Assembly: GCA_934278925.1 (NCBI GenBank)
Contig: CAKQWJ010000021.1
Coordinates: 1-38,485 of the forward strand
DNA length: 38,485 bases
From: an uncultured Clostridia bacterium
Lineage (GTDB): Bacteria; Bacillota; Clostridia; Peptostreptococcales; Anaerovoracaceae
Direction: 5' to 3'
Shown here in pieces: positions 23,080 through 31,786 of this stretch. The notes under the pieces were generated by a model. That model ran no database searches. It was not told the origin of the DNA and worked only from the letters and a program-made list of their open reading frames with translations. Both the position numbers and the translations under genes were made by a program. Each line of letters opens with the position of its first letter. The first letter of the stretch is position 1.

Positions 23080-23613
23080 TTAAAAGCTTGGGGGTGTGCT
23101 CACCCAGATCAGCTCGGCTCCCGCCGGTGAGCTGATGTAATGTTCTTCGTCCGGGTAGAGATAGAAGCTCTCTCCTTCTCCCACGGCATACTTCTCTTTC
23201 CCGATGTGGACTTCCACACTTCCGGAAATAACGTATCCGAACTCCTCTCCCTCGTGGGGATTGTCCGGTATGGTGGATCCCCCCTTCTCCAGGGTCAGCC
23301 GGATGGGTTCCATCTCGTTTCGCTGGGCGTTGGGGACGATCCATTCGATGCGGCTCTTTCGGGCCGAATCCTCCTTTACAAAATAATCTTCCGCCGAGAA
23401 CACCACCTGGGGGCGGGTCCGGTTGGTAAAGAATTCTCCGCAGTCCGTTCCCAAACAGGTGAGAATATCCTCCAGGGTAGCGATGGACGGGGAAGTGAGA
23501 TCCCGCTCAATCTGCGAAATAAACCCTTTGGACAGTTCTGCCCGGTCCGCCAGCTCCTCCTGGGTCAGACCCCGTTCGATTCGGATTCGACGGATTTTCT
23601 CTCCGATTTCCAT
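23080..23613 (-). CDS. XRE-cupin transcriptional regulator of the polyamine operon
   Basis: 177 residues (start at 23613 chosen for AGAGG upstream; an ATG at 23637 lacks one). N-terminal helix-turn-helix (IRRIRIERGLTQEELADRAELSKGFISQIERDLTSPSIATL, about 5-45) and a C-terminal cupin barrel (about 100-175: PNAQRNEMEP, NPHEGEEFGYVISGSVEVHIG, EGESFYLYPDEEHYISSP). Proteins of this build, such as PuuR-like regulators, sense a small molecule in the cupin pocket and control polyamine or amine genes. It is the first gene of the pot operon with 39 bases to potA, and inverted repeats cover its promoter, so autoregulation by polyamine is inferred. Confidence 0.93.
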   Translation of the reverse strand: MEIGEKIRRIRIERGLTQEELADRAELSKGFISQIERDLTSPSIATLEDILTCLGTDCGEFFTNRTRPQVVFSAEDYFVKEDSARKSRIEWIVPNAQRNEMEPIRLTLEKGGSTIPDNPHEGEEFGYVISGSVEVHIGKEKYAVGEGESFYLYPDEEHYISSPAGAELIWVSTPPSF

Positions 23614-23639
23614 GATAACCTCTTTTTCTAAAAACATAG

Positions 23640-23712
23640 AATACTAAAAATGAAGTTTAGTATTTGTAAACTCAAACACTAAAAATTATACTTGACCCCG
23701 CAAGGAAGTCAA
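23640..23712 (-). promoter_or_regulatory. Promoter and operator of the polyamine operon
   Basis: On the minus strand TTGACT (23712-23707), 16 bases, TATAAT (23690-23685). Downstream lies a perfect 9-bp inverted repeat AATACTAAA (23640-23648)-N7-TTTAGTATT (23656-23664), and a third AACACTAAA half-site lies near 23675. Probably bound by the XRE-cupin regulator encoded just after. Confidence 0.75.
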
Positions 23713-23735
23713 GTAAATTTTTTGTATAGTATTCA

Positions 23736-24587
23736 TTAAATTTCCAGGCCCATCTCTGCCAGAACGTCCACCATGGCATCCATTTCCTTGTTCTCGTGGA
23801 ACTCGATTCTTCCGGCGTCGCTGAGCATTGCCAGCTTCGGATCGATCGGCAGCTTTGCGATGACCGGAATGCCGTATTCCGCACCGATGGCATCCGCAGA
23901 GCTCGGCCCGAATACCTCGATCTTCTTTCCGCAGTCCGGGCATTCCAGGTAGCTCATGTTCTCCACCATTCCCAGAATCGGGATGTTCATCATCTGCGCC
24001 ATCTTCATCGCCTTCTCTACGATCATGGATACCAGCTCCTGCGGAGAGGTTACGATGATGATGCCGTCCACCGGAATGGACTGGAAGATGGTGAGCGGAA
24101 CGTCGCCGGTGCCCGGCGGCATATCGATGAACATTACATCCAGGTCGCCCCAGATTACGTCGGTCCAGAACTGGGTAACCGCACCGGCGATTACCGGTCC
24201 TCTCCAGATAACCGGATCCGTCTCGTTATCCGTCAGCAGGTTCAGAGACATGATCTCCATCTCCGTCGGTGTGGAAGCCGGAAGCAGTCCCATGTTGGAC
24301 ACCTCTGCCTTCTCGTGAATTCCGAACATCTTCGGAATGGACGGTCCGGTGATATCCGCATCCAGGATACCGGTCTTCAGACCGTTTCTATTTGCAGCGA
24401 TTGCCGACAGCGCGGTGACCATGGATTTGCCCACGCCGCCCTTTCCGCTGACTACGCCAATGACTTTTTTGACACTGCATCCCTCATGCATCTTTTCGTG
24501 AGGATCCTTCTGTTCCCCCTGTCTGGACGCACAATCTGCGCTGCATGTTTCGCAAGAATGAGTGCAGTTTTCTTCAAATTCTGCCAT
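23736..24587 (-). CDS. mrp: Mrp/NBP35-family iron-sulfur cluster carrier ATPase
   Basis: P-loop NTPase that is thought to carry and deliver Fe-S clusters. 283 residues: a cysteine-rich leader (C8, C12, C15, C19, then C37), the deviant Walker A GKGGVGKS (48-55), DADITGPSIPKMFG, FIDMPPGTGD (Walker B region) and the cluster-binding CPDC pair near residue 218 in YLECPDCGKK. The extra N-terminal cysteines recall the ferredoxin-like ends of NBP35 and some clostridial Mrp proteins. GGAGGG precedes ATG. Not tightly linked to its neighbours; the next gene downstream is on the same strand but belongs to the pot operon's upstream side. Confidence 0.93.
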   Translation of the reverse strand: MAEFEENCTHSCETCSADCASRQGEQKDPHEKMHEGCSVKKVIGVVSGKGGVGKSMVTALSAIAANRNGLKTGILDADITGPSIPKMFGIHEKAEVSNMGLLPASTPTEMEIMSLNLLTDNETDPVIWRGPVIAGAVTQFWTDVIWGDLDVMFIDMPPGTGDVPLTIFQSIPVDGIIIVTSPQELVSMIVEKAMKMAQMMNIPILGMVENMSYLECPDCGKKIEVFGPSSADAIGAEYGIPVIAKLPIDPKLAMLSDAGRIEFHENKEMDAMVDVLAEMGLEI

Positions 24588-24677
24588 TTTGTTCCCTCCT
24601 ATACATTACACAATATACATTCGCACGGGGTGATTATACCATATTCCCATCCCAAATGCACTGTATGCATTCCACTA

Positions 24678-25619
24678 TTAAATATATTCGTTGCCGTTCA
24701 CCCGGTCCACGTATTGACAAGCGTGGGTAGCCGCCACCGCACCGTCGCCCACCGCCGTGGTGAGCTGCCGCACGGACTTGCTCCGGCCGTCTCCCGCCAC
24801 GAACACGCCGTCCCGCTTGCCGCCGCAGTTTTCATCAATCGGATAGTATCCGGCTTCGTCCATTTCCACCAGGCCCCGGAACGGCTCCCCGTTCGGCACC
24901 TGCCCGATGGCCACGAAAAATCCGTCCACCGGAAGCTCCGTCTCTTCTCCGGTCTTCCCATCCCGCAGGGTCACGCTCTGAATAATCTTCTCCCCTTGCA
25001 CGGAGGATACGGTCTTCTCCATGGCAAAAACAACATTGTCTTTGGACTCCAGTTCCCGAACCAATCTCTCTTCCGCCCGGAAACGGTCTCGGCGATGGAT
25101 GATGGTCACCTTCCGGCAGATGCCCGACAGGTAGATGGCATCCTCCACCGCGGTGTTGCCGCCGCCGTAGACCGCCACATCCCGGTTCCGGAAAAAGGCG
25201 CCGTCGCACACGGCACAGAAGGAAAGACCCCGGCCGATGAAATCTTCTTCCCCCGGCACGTTCATCTTCCGGCGCTGTAGTCCGGTGGCCAGAATCACGG
25301 CGGTACATTCCACCGATTCCTCCGCCGTCTTTACCTCATAACTTCCGTCTTCCTTCGGCAGGATTTCCGTTACACCGTCCATGAAAATCTCGGTGCCGCA
25401 ATCCGCCGCTTGCTGCTGCAGCTTCATGGCGTATTCCGCACCGCCCATTCCAGGTGCCGCCGGGAAGTTGTCAATCTCATCGGTGTAGGTGATCTGTCCG
25501 CCGATCATCTCTTTCTCGAAGAGGGCCACCGTCTTTCCCGCACGGCCGGCGTAGATTCCCGCCGTCAGTCCCGCCGGGCCGCCGCCCACAATTACTACGT
25601 CATATTTTTCATTCATCAT
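24678..25619 (-). CDS. trxB: Thioredoxin reductase (NADPH/FAD disulfide reductase)
   Basis: Flavoenzyme that passes electrons from NADPH to thioredoxin-type proteins. AAGGAG lies 5-8 bases before two adjacent ATGs; 25619 is taken (314 residues), 25616 is equally possible. Seen: FAD-binding VVIVGGGPAGLTAGIYAGRAG (about 8-28), the redox pair CAVC (about 135-138) in the SFCAVCDGAFF context, NAD(P)-binding VYGGGNTAVEDAI (about 155), and the late FVAGDGRSK motif where most TrxB have FAAGD. Residues of the NADPH site resemble HRRDRFRAE, as in NADPH enzymes. No thioredoxin gene is adjacent. Confidence 0.95.
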   Translation of the reverse strand: MMNEKYDVVIVGGGPAGLTAGIYAGRAGKTVALFEKEMIGGQITYTDEIDNFPAAPGMGGAEYAMKLQQQAADCGTEIFMDGVTEILPKEDGSYEVKTAEESVECTAVILATGLQRRKMNVPGEEDFIGRGLSFCAVCDGAFFRNRDVAVYGGGNTAVEDAIYLSGICRKVTIIHRRDRFRAEERLVRELESKDNVVFAMEKTVSSVQGEKIIQSVTLRDGKTGEETELPVDGFFVAIGQVPNGEPFRGLVEMDEAGYYPIDENCGGKRDGVFVAGDGRSKSVRQLTTAVGDGAVAATHACQYVDRVNGNEYI

Positions 25620-25764
25620 TATCACTCCTTGCATCCTTCCGGTCCACTGCTGAATGTCTTCTTATTTATATACAGTATACCGAATTCTAAAGTGCGTATC
25701 TTGAGTATAGTCGTTTCTTTCGAGGGTGGCAATATGATTTTTCTGTGATATTTATTTTCGACGG

Positions 25765-25825
25765 TTGAAATCCCCCGGCCGAAAGAGTATTATGTTTATT
25801 AGCAAACGGACTCGGTGAGTGCTAA
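25765..25825 (+). promoter_or_regulatory. htpG promoter with an imperfect CIRCE
   Basis: TTGAAA (25765-25770), 17 bases, TATTAT (25788-25793). Just downstream, TTAGCAAAC-N9-GAGTGCTAA (25799-25825): the right arm is a perfect CIRCE half, the left arm keeps the first six of nine bases. HrcA control of htpG is inferred. Confidence 0.85.
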
Positions 25826-25886
25826 CCTCCCCGATTCTGTTTTTATGGGAATGAAATAAATACAAATAGAAGGAAGGTATCACAAG

Positions 25887-27821
25887 ATGAGCAAAAAACA
25901 ATTCAAAGCGGAATCCAAGCGGATGCTGGATCTGATGATCAACTCCATTTACACCAACCGGGAGATTTTCCTGCGGGAGATTATCAGCAACGCCAGCGAC
26001 GCCATTGACAAGCGGTATTACGAAGAGGCCAAGAGCGGCAAGACCGGACTTTCCCGGGAGAATTTCGAAATTCGGATTGAGCCGAACAAGGATGCCCGCA
26101 CCCTGACCATTTCCGATAACGGCATCGGAATGTCCGCGGAGGAGCTGGAGGAGAATCTGGGAATCATCGCCAAGAGCGGTTCCCTGGGCTTCAAGACGGA
26201 GAACGAAGAGGCCGCCAAAGACACCGACATCATCGGACAATTCGGCGTGGGATTCTACAGTGCTTTTATGGTGGCGAAACACATCGAGGTGACTTCCCGC
26301 AAGCTGGGGGAGGAGCAGGCCCACGTATGGATCAGTGACGGCGCCGACGGTTATTCCGTGGAGGACGGCAGCCGGGACGAGGTGGGCACCACCGTTCAGC
26401 TGACCTTGCGGGACGACACCGAGGAGGACAAATACGATGAGTTTCTGGAGGAGTATCGTCTGCGGAGCCTGATTACCAAATACTCCGATTATATCCGTTA
26501 CCCGATCGTGATGAACGTGGAGAAATCCAAGATGAAGGAAGCGTCGGAGGAGGAAAAGGCCAAAGAGGATTATCAGCCGGAGTACGAGACCTACCGGGAG
26601 GACGAGCGCCTCAACAGCATGGTGCCGATCTGGAAAAAGAAGAAGAGCGAGATCACTCAGGAGGAGTACAACGAGTTCTACAAGTCCAAATTCTTCGACT
26701 GGAACGATCCGCTGAAGGTCATCCATACCAACGTGGAGGGCGTGATTTCCTACGATGCCCTGCTGTTCATCCCGAGCCAGGTGCCGTTCAACTACTACAC
26801 CAAGGACTTTAAGAAGGGGCTGCAGCTCTACTCCAGCGGCGTCATGATTATGGATCACTGCGAGGACTTGCTGCCGGATTACTTCAGCTTCGTCAAGGGT
26901 CTGGTGGATTCTCCGGACCTGTCCCTGAACATTTCCCGTGAAATGCTGCAGCAGGACCGCCAGCTGAAGGCCATCGCCCAGCGCCTGGAGAAGAAGATTT
27001 CAAGTACCCTTCTGGAGATGCAGGAGAAAGACCGGGAGAGCTACGACAAAATGTTCGACGCCTTCGGCATGCAGCTGAAGTACGGCGTCTACGATCAGTA
27101 CGGTGTGCACAAGGATAAGCTGAAGGACTTTATCGAATTCTACAGCAGTACCACCGACGAATTGGCCACCTTCAAGGAATACGTGAGCCGCATGAGAGAC
27201 GACCAGAAGTACATCTACTACGCAACCGGCGAATCCAAGGAGAAGATTGCCAAAATGCCTCAGATGGACCTCTTCAAGGACAAAGGCTACGAGGTTCTGT
27301 ACTGCACCGACGAGATCGACGAGTTCGCGCTGAAGATTCTGCAGAGCTACGACGACAAGGAGTTCAAGAGTATTTCCGATAAGGACCTGGGCTTCGAGAT
27401 GAGCGACGAGGAGAAGAAGGCGCAGGAAGAGAAGCAGGAGGAAGCCAAGGACGTTCTCACCGCTGTAAAAGAAGCGCTGGGGGACAAGGTGGCGTCCGTC
27501 ATTCTCTCCACTCGTCTGAAGGATCACCCGGTATGCTTTGCCTCCGGCGACGGCCTCTCCCTGGAGATGGAAAAAGTACTGAAGGCACAGGCGGAGATTA
27601 CCGGCAACAAGGAAGTGGGCGCCATCAAGGCGGACAAAATTCTGGAGCTGAACGGAGACCATCCGTTCTTCGCTGCCCTGAAGGCCGCAGTGGAATCCGA
27701 CAACAAGGAAAAGGTTTCGGATTACGCTCAGCTTCTGTACGATCAGGCTCTAATTATTGAAGGTCTGCCGATCGACGATCCGGTCGCATTCAGCAACAGA
27801 ATCTGCAACTTGATGAAATAG
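25887..27821 (+). CDS. htpG: HtpG, bacterial Hsp90 chaperone
   Basis: Dimeric ATP-dependent chaperone of the cytoplasm. The 644-residue protein has the GHKL ATPase domain (1-220) with FLREIISNASDAIDK, TISDNGIGMSAEELEENLGIIAKSG, GQFGVGFYSAFMVA and the RDEVGTTVQL segment; the middle domain with YYTKDFKKGLQLYSSGVMIMDHCEDLLPDYFSFVKGLVDSPDLSLNISREMLQQ, the Hsp90 signature; and a C-terminal dimerisation domain that is shortened and lacks the eukaryotic MEEVD. GAAGGAAGG precedes ATG. A CIRCE-like element in front links it to the HrcA regulon. Single gene with its own terminator. Confidence 0.98.
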   Translation: MSKKQFKAESKRMLDLMINSIYTNREIFLREIISNASDAIDKRYYEEAKSGKTGLSRENFEIRIEPNKDARTLTISDNGIGMSAEELEENLGIIAKSGSLGFKTENEEAAKDTDIIGQFGVGFYSAFMVAKHIEVTSRKLGEEQAHVWISDGADGYSVEDGSRDEVGTTVQLTLRDDTEEDKYDEFLEEYRLRSLITKYSDYIRYPIVMNVEKSKMKEASEEEKAKEDYQPEYETYREDERLNSMVPIWKKKKSEITQEEYNEFYKSKFFDWNDPLKVIHTNVEGVISYDALLFIPSQVPFNYYTKDFKKGLQLYSSGVMIMDHCEDLLPDYFSFVKGLVDSPDLSLNISREMLQQDRQLKAIAQRLEKKISSTLLEMQEKDRESYDKMFDAFGMQLKYGVYDQYGVHKDKLKDFIEFYSSTTDELATFKEYVSRMRDDQKYIYYATGESKEKIAKMPQMDLFKDKGYEVLYCTDEIDEFALKILQSYDDKEFKSISDKDLGFEMSDEEKKAQEEKQEEAKDVLTAVKEALGDKVASVILSTRLKDHPVCFASGDGLSLEMEKVLKAQAEITGNKEVGAIKADKILELNGDHPFFAALKAAVESDNKEKVSDYAQLLYDQALIIEGLPIDDPVAFSNRICNLMK

Positions 27822-27843
27822 AATTACTTGCTCATGAAATGAA

Positions 27844-27876
27844 ACGAGGGCTGCGGCAGGACGCCGCAGCCCTCGT
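27844..27876 (+). terminator. Terminator of htpG
   Basis: ACGAGGGCTGCGGC (27844-27857) pairs with GCCGCAGCCCTCGT (27863-27876), then TTTTA. Almost the same stem (GAGGGCTGCG) is used by the terminator at 30580. Confidence 0.92.
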
Positions 27877-27894
27877 TTTATATTTAAAGTTAAA

Positions 27895-27979
27895 TTTACT
27901 TTTCGTATCAAATATGCTATAATATTTTGTCGCGTCTATACTTAATTGATTTTATAAAATTTCAATTAATTTTATAAAA
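27895..27979 (+). promoter_or_regulatory. Sortase gene promoter with a 20-bp-spaced direct repeat
   Basis: TTTACT (27895-27900), 17 bases, TATAAT (27918-27923). Downstream AATTGATTTTATAAAA (27944-27959) and AATTAATTTTATAAAA (27964-27979) are direct repeats 20 bases (two helical turns) apart, each with a TTTTATAAAA palindrome. This suits a regulator binding side by side on the 5' leader. Confidence 0.55.
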
Positions 27980-28018
27980 CGCTTTATTTTATCAACCCGA
28001 ATAGGGTAAGGAAAGCAG

Positions 28019-28852
28019 ATGAAAAAAAAAGCCAAAACCCTAGCAATCCTGCTGGTTTTTCTTGTTGGATTGCTAATAATGCTATATCCGTTTATAAGAA
28101 ACTCCCTAAACCGGATGAAAACGGAGAATCTGGTCAGCAAGTACAACGGGGATGTGGATAAGACTTCGCAGCGAAAGCTGACGGAAGCCTACCGAAAAGC
28201 ACAGGCGTACAACCGAAATCATACCGCAAACACAATTGTGGACATATTCAATCAAGATTCTCCCGTTCGGGATGAATACATGTCTCTTCTGAATCTGTCC
28301 GGGAACGGAATGATGGGATATATCGAAATTCCCGAGATTCACCAGCGACTCGTAATCTACCACGGCACCGGCGATGAGGTGCTCCAAAAGGGCTGCGGAC
28401 ACATTGCCGGAACCAGCCTTCCGGTAGGGGGCAAAAGCACGCATGCCGTGCTCGCCGCTCATAGAGGCTTGCCCAGCGCAAAACTTTTCACCGATCTCGA
28501 CCGGTTGAAAGTCGGGGATGAATTCTACTTGTTTGTACTGAACCGCACCCTGGCCTATAAGGTGGACCAAATTAAAACGGTAAAGCCGGATAATCTGGAT
28601 GAACTTCAGATTGAAAAAGGAAAGGATTACGTAACTCTGTTTACGTGCACACCGTACGCCGTGAATACCCATCGGCTGTTGGTGCGGGGGCACCGCGTAC
28701 CGTACGTTCCGAAGGGCAACGCCACCCGGACCGTGTTGGATTCTTTCGAAACCTATTGGGTCATTATATTCGTCTTAGGAATCATTGCATTGGCAGTGGT
28801 TATATGGATAAAACAAAGAGAACGCAAGAAAATGCAAAAGGAGGTGAGATGA
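28019..28852 (+). CDS. Class C sortase (pilus polymerising)
   Basis: Membrane transpeptidase that joins pilin subunits through LPXTG-type signals. 277 residues: N-terminal membrane helix (about 6-27), the sortase barrel, and a C-terminal helix (about 247-268) with a basic tail, the two-helix layout of class C. Catalytic triad is visible: His148 in AAHRG, Cys210 in TLFTC, Arg219 in NTHRLLVRG. MGYIEIPEI (99-107) and LVIYHGT (111-117) are typical. The lid before the barrel normally carries a DPF/DPW pair; here the region reads NQDSPVRDEY, so a canonical lid residue is missing. AAGGAAA precedes ATG. A pilin gene follows after 87 bases. Confidence 0.93.
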   Translation: MKKKAKTLAILLVFLVGLLIMLYPFIRNSLNRMKTENLVSKYNGDVDKTSQRKLTEAYRKAQAYNRNHTANTIVDIFNQDSPVRDEYMSLLNLSGNGMMGYIEIPEIHQRLVIYHGTGDEVLQKGCGHIAGTSLPVGGKSTHAVLAAHRGLPSAKLFTDLDRLKVGDEFYLFVLNRTLAYKVDQIKTVKPDNLDELQIEKGKDYVTLFTCTPYAVNTHRLLVRGHRVPYVPKGNATRTVLDSFETYWVIIFVLGIIALAVVIWIKQRERKKMQKEVR

Positions 28853-28883
28853 TGCTCCAACGGAGTGAAAACAACAAATAATT

Positions 28884-28911
28884 TTCATATTACATATTGC
28901 ATCAATATACT
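28884..28911 (+). promoter_or_regulatory. Possible separate promoter of the pilin gene
   Basis: TTCATA (28884-28889), 16 bases, TATACT (28906-28911), in the sortase-pilin gap. It would let the structural subunit be made in larger amount than the enzyme; GGGGAGG follows before the ATG. Confidence 0.4.
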
Positions 28912-28939
28912 GTATTAATTTTGGGGAGGAAATATATTT

Positions 28940-30523
28940 ATGAAAAAAAGAACGTTTAAACGTTTATGTACCATGTGTCTGGCATTTGTGGCAGCATTTA
29001 CGATGGGCATGTCCACCGCATCTTTTGCAGCGACACCGGATACGGGAGATGTAATGAAGGTTTACAATGTGGAGAAGGATGCCACTGTTACGGCATACCA
29101 GATTGTAAAGGAAGTAAAGGGTGAATGGAAAGCGGTCGATGGCGTAGACATCAAGGATCCGACCAATCCGACTGCAAATGAGATTACAGCGATTAACGTA
29201 AATGAACTCAACCCAATCCCGTTAACACAGGGGCCGGACGGTGTGTACTCCAAAGCCGGAGAAGCGGCCGGAATGTACCTGATTGAGGTCTATGGAACCG
29301 GTGCAACCGTGTACAATCCGATGATTGTCAGCGTGGATTATGATAAAGTAGCCGACAGTGTCGATGCAAAATCCAATTTTTCAAACAACGCGTACGCAAA
29401 GAGCAGCACTCCGGAAGTAAAGAAGACCAATGACACCACCGGAAATACCGGTGTCGAAGCGAAGCCGACAACCAACAAAGGCACCTCGGTACAGGCAAAC
29501 GGAACAGCGAATTTCACCATCGAGACCGTCATTCCGTCCTACAGTGCGCATTACGACAATCCTACATTCAAAGTTACCGACAAGATGGATTCGGGCCTCA
29601 CTCCACCGGAAGCAAAGGATGTGAATGTAACCGTCGGCGGAGAAGCCGTTCCGGACGGAAAGTGCACGGTTACAAAGAAAGCGGATGGATTCGAAGTTGC
29701 ATTCGACAGTGCATATGTCCGCAGCTTAGCTTCTAAAACAGATAACGAGAGAAAAGTGGTAATCAAGTACGGTGCCCCGGTTAACGATAATGCAACCTGG
29801 AATTTCGTACCGAATAAAAACAAAGCCACCATCACATACAGCAAGAACGAAGCAGCTACCGGTGAAAAGTCCGATAATTCCAAGGTTTACACCTTCGGTC
29901 TGGATGCGACCTTAAACGGAACCGCAACCACCAACAACAAGAGAACGCACGAAATCATCAAGTTGAACGAGGATGGCAAAGCTCAGAATCCGGGCTACAC
30001 CTCGGAAGCCGGAAAAGAAGAAACCGTTGAGAACGCTCTGGCCGGAGCAACCTTCACACTCTATAGCGACGAGTCCTGCGCCGATAATACTAAGGTGACG
30101 GAGGCAACAACCACAGATAACGGTTACATGGAAATGAAGGGCCTCAAAGAAGGAACATATTACCTGAAGGAAACCGCTGCACCGAATGGATATGCACCGC
30201 TCAGCGATGTATACACGGTTAAGATTTCCGCACTCTACAACGACAACGGTACGCTGAAGAGCTACACGGTGAACATCACGGATGCTGCCGGAAAGACTTA
30301 CACATCCACATACAACGCAACGTACAAGGATAGTGACAGCCCGGATCAGATAACTGTAGCAGACAATTCCGAAACCCTGTTCATCAAAAACAACAGAATG
30401 ACAGGGCTGCCGTCCACCGGCGGCATGGGAACTTATATCTTCCTGATTGTCGGTGCAGCCATCATGGCATTTGCGGCAGTTGCTTTCGTAAAGAACTCGA
30501 AGAAGGCAAACGAGAGCAAATAG
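28940..30523 (+). CDS. Major pilin / fimbrial subunit with LPSTG sorting signal
   Basis: Surface fibre subunit, substrate of the sortase encoded just upstream. 527 residues: signal peptide (cut after SFA30), an N-terminal domain starting MKVYNVEKDATVTAYQIVKE, a middle Ig-like domain (about 155-320) and a C-terminal SpaA/Cna-B-type domain (about 335-485) with the E-box YLKETAAPNGY (408-418), whose glutamate helps form the internal Lys-Asn isopeptide bond. LPSTG (490-494), membrane helix and KNSKKANESK tail end it. A pilin lysine for linking subunits is not obvious from a WxxxVxVYPK motif, which is absent. No second pilin or tip subunit is adjacent. GGGGAGG precedes ATG. Confidence 0.92.
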   Translation: MKKRTFKRLCTMCLAFVAAFTMGMSTASFAATPDTGDVMKVYNVEKDATVTAYQIVKEVKGEWKAVDGVDIKDPTNPTANEITAINVNELNPIPLTQGPDGVYSKAGEAAGMYLIEVYGTGATVYNPMIVSVDYDKVADSVDAKSNFSNNAYAKSSTPEVKKTNDTTGNTGVEAKPTTNKGTSVQANGTANFTIETVIPSYSAHYDNPTFKVTDKMDSGLTPPEAKDVNVTVGGEAVPDGKCTVTKKADGFEVAFDSAYVRSLASKTDNERKVVIKYGAPVNDNATWNFVPNKNKATITYSKNEAATGEKSDNSKVYTFGLDATLNGTATTNNKRTHEIIKLNEDGKAQNPGYTSEAGKEETVENALAGATFTLYSDESCADNTKVTEATTTDNGYMEMKGLKEGTYYLKETAAPNGYAPLSDVYTVKISALYNDNGTLKSYTVNITDAAGKTYTSTYNATYKDSDSPDQITVADNSETLFIKNNRMTGLPSTGGMGTYIFLIVGAAIMAFAAVAFVKNSKKANESK

Positions 30524-30579
30524 CATCGCAGGCGGCCACACCGTGATTGCCTCGATATAACCGCATAACGATATATTCG

Positions 30580-30616
30580 AAAAGAGGGCTGCGACGCCAT
30601 GTCGCAGCCCTCTTTT
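30580..30616. terminator. Bidirectional terminator between the pilin and reductase genes
   Basis: AAAAGAGGGCTGCGAC (30580-30595) pairs perfectly with GTCGCAGCCCTCTTTT (30601-30616); usable by the pilin gene and the convergent reductase gene. Confidence 0.92.
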
Positions 30617-30631
30617 AGTTCTTCGTTTTTT

Positions 30632-31786
30632 CTATTTATCCTCATCTCCCTCGAAGTAAGCGGCCACCTTCTTCAGATTCTCGATAATCGGCAGGTGCTG
30701 CGGGCAAATGGCCTCACACTGGCCGCAGCCGATGCAGTCGCTTGCCTTACTGCTGTGCAGCGCCGTTCGGCTGTAGAACTCCCGCTGAGTGGTCCAGTCC
30801 GTCCGTGTCTCATTCTGGTCCGCATTGTACAACGAGAAGTATTCCGGAATCGGAATGTTCATCGGACATCCTGCCGTGCAGTAGGAACATCCGGTGCACT
30901 GAATCTCAATTCCTTCGTTAATCTTCGTCACCGCCTGCCGGATCAGTTCCTGTTCCTTTTCGTCCAACGGCTTGAAGTCCTCCATGTATCCCGTGTTATC
31001 CAGCAGCTGCTCCATGCTGCTCATGCCGGACAGCACCACGGCCACATTGTCATGACCGGCTGCGTAGCGGATGGCCCAGGATGGAACGGACAGATCCGGA
31101 TCGTATGCCTTAAACGCTTTCTCCACGCTCTCCGGAATCCGGTTCGCCAGCATGCCGCCTTTCACCGGCTCCATTACGATAACCGGCTTGTTGTGCTTTG
31201 TGATCGTCTCATAGGCTTCTCGTGCCTGAATTCCCGGGCTGTCCCAATCCAGGTAGTTCAGCTGAATCTGGACGAACTCCAGCTCCGGATGTTCCGTCAG
31301 CACCCGATTCAGGAACGGTGCTTTGTCGTGGCAGGAAAAGCCCACGTGACGGATTTTTCCCTCTGCCTTCATCTTTGCCACCATGTCGAAGGCGCCCACT
31401 TCTTGAAATTTGTCGTAGTTGTCGTGGCCCATATCGTGGAGAAGATAGTAGTCAAAATACTCCACCCCGCAGCGCTCCAGCTGTGCCAAGAACACCTCTT
31501 CCGGCGTGCCGTCCTTCACGTAGGCCAGGTGATATTTGTCCGCCAGAGTGTAGCGGTCGTGGGAGTACCGGTCGGTCAGGGCCAGCTTCACCACCTGCTC
31601 GCTGTTCTTGTTGTGGTACATCCATGCGGTGTCGAAATAGGTAAACCCCCTCGCAATGAAGGTGTCCACCATTTCCTTTACCTGCTCCACATCGATGTTG
31701 TCCAGCTCTCCGTTCTCCGCATCCGTTCTCTTCGGAAGACGCATCATTCCGAATCCCAGCTTTTTCTTCGATTCGATTACTGCCAT
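30632..31786 (-). CDS. Aldo/keto reductase with C-terminal 4Fe-4S ferredoxin domain
   Basis: 384 residues starting at MAVIESKKKLGFGMMRLP, with GGAGG upstream; a longer open frame runs back through the tRNA and is not coding. The N-terminal TIM barrel has the aldo/keto reductase residues: Asp and Tyr in TYFDTAWMYH (about 49-58), Lys in LADKYH (about 83), His in YYLLHDMG (about 118). The C-terminal 100 residues hold two Fe-S motifs, CTGCSYCTAGCP and CIGCGQCEAICP, typical of two [4Fe-4S] clusters. Such fused proteins are common in anaerobes; they probably use ferredoxin or NAD(P)H to reduce an unknown carbonyl compound. Monocistronic with its own terminator. Confidence 0.92.
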   Translation of the reverse strand: MAVIESKKKLGFGMMRLPKRTDAENGELDNIDVEQVKEMVDTFIARGFTYFDTAWMYHNKNSEQVVKLALTDRYSHDRYTLADKYHLAYVKDGTPEEVFLAQLERCGVEYFDYYLLHDMGHDNYDKFQEVGAFDMVAKMKAEGKIRHVGFSCHDKAPFLNRVLTEHPELEFVQIQLNYLDWDSPGIQAREAYETITKHNKPVIVMEPVKGGMLANRIPESVEKAFKAYDPDLSVPSWAIRYAAGHDNVAVVLSGMSSMEQLLDNTGYMEDFKPLDEKEQELIRQAVTKINEGIEIQCTGCSYCTAGCPMNIPIPEYFSLYNADQNETRTDWTTQREFYSRTALHSSKASDCIGCGQCEAICPQHLPIIENLKKVAAYFEGDEDK

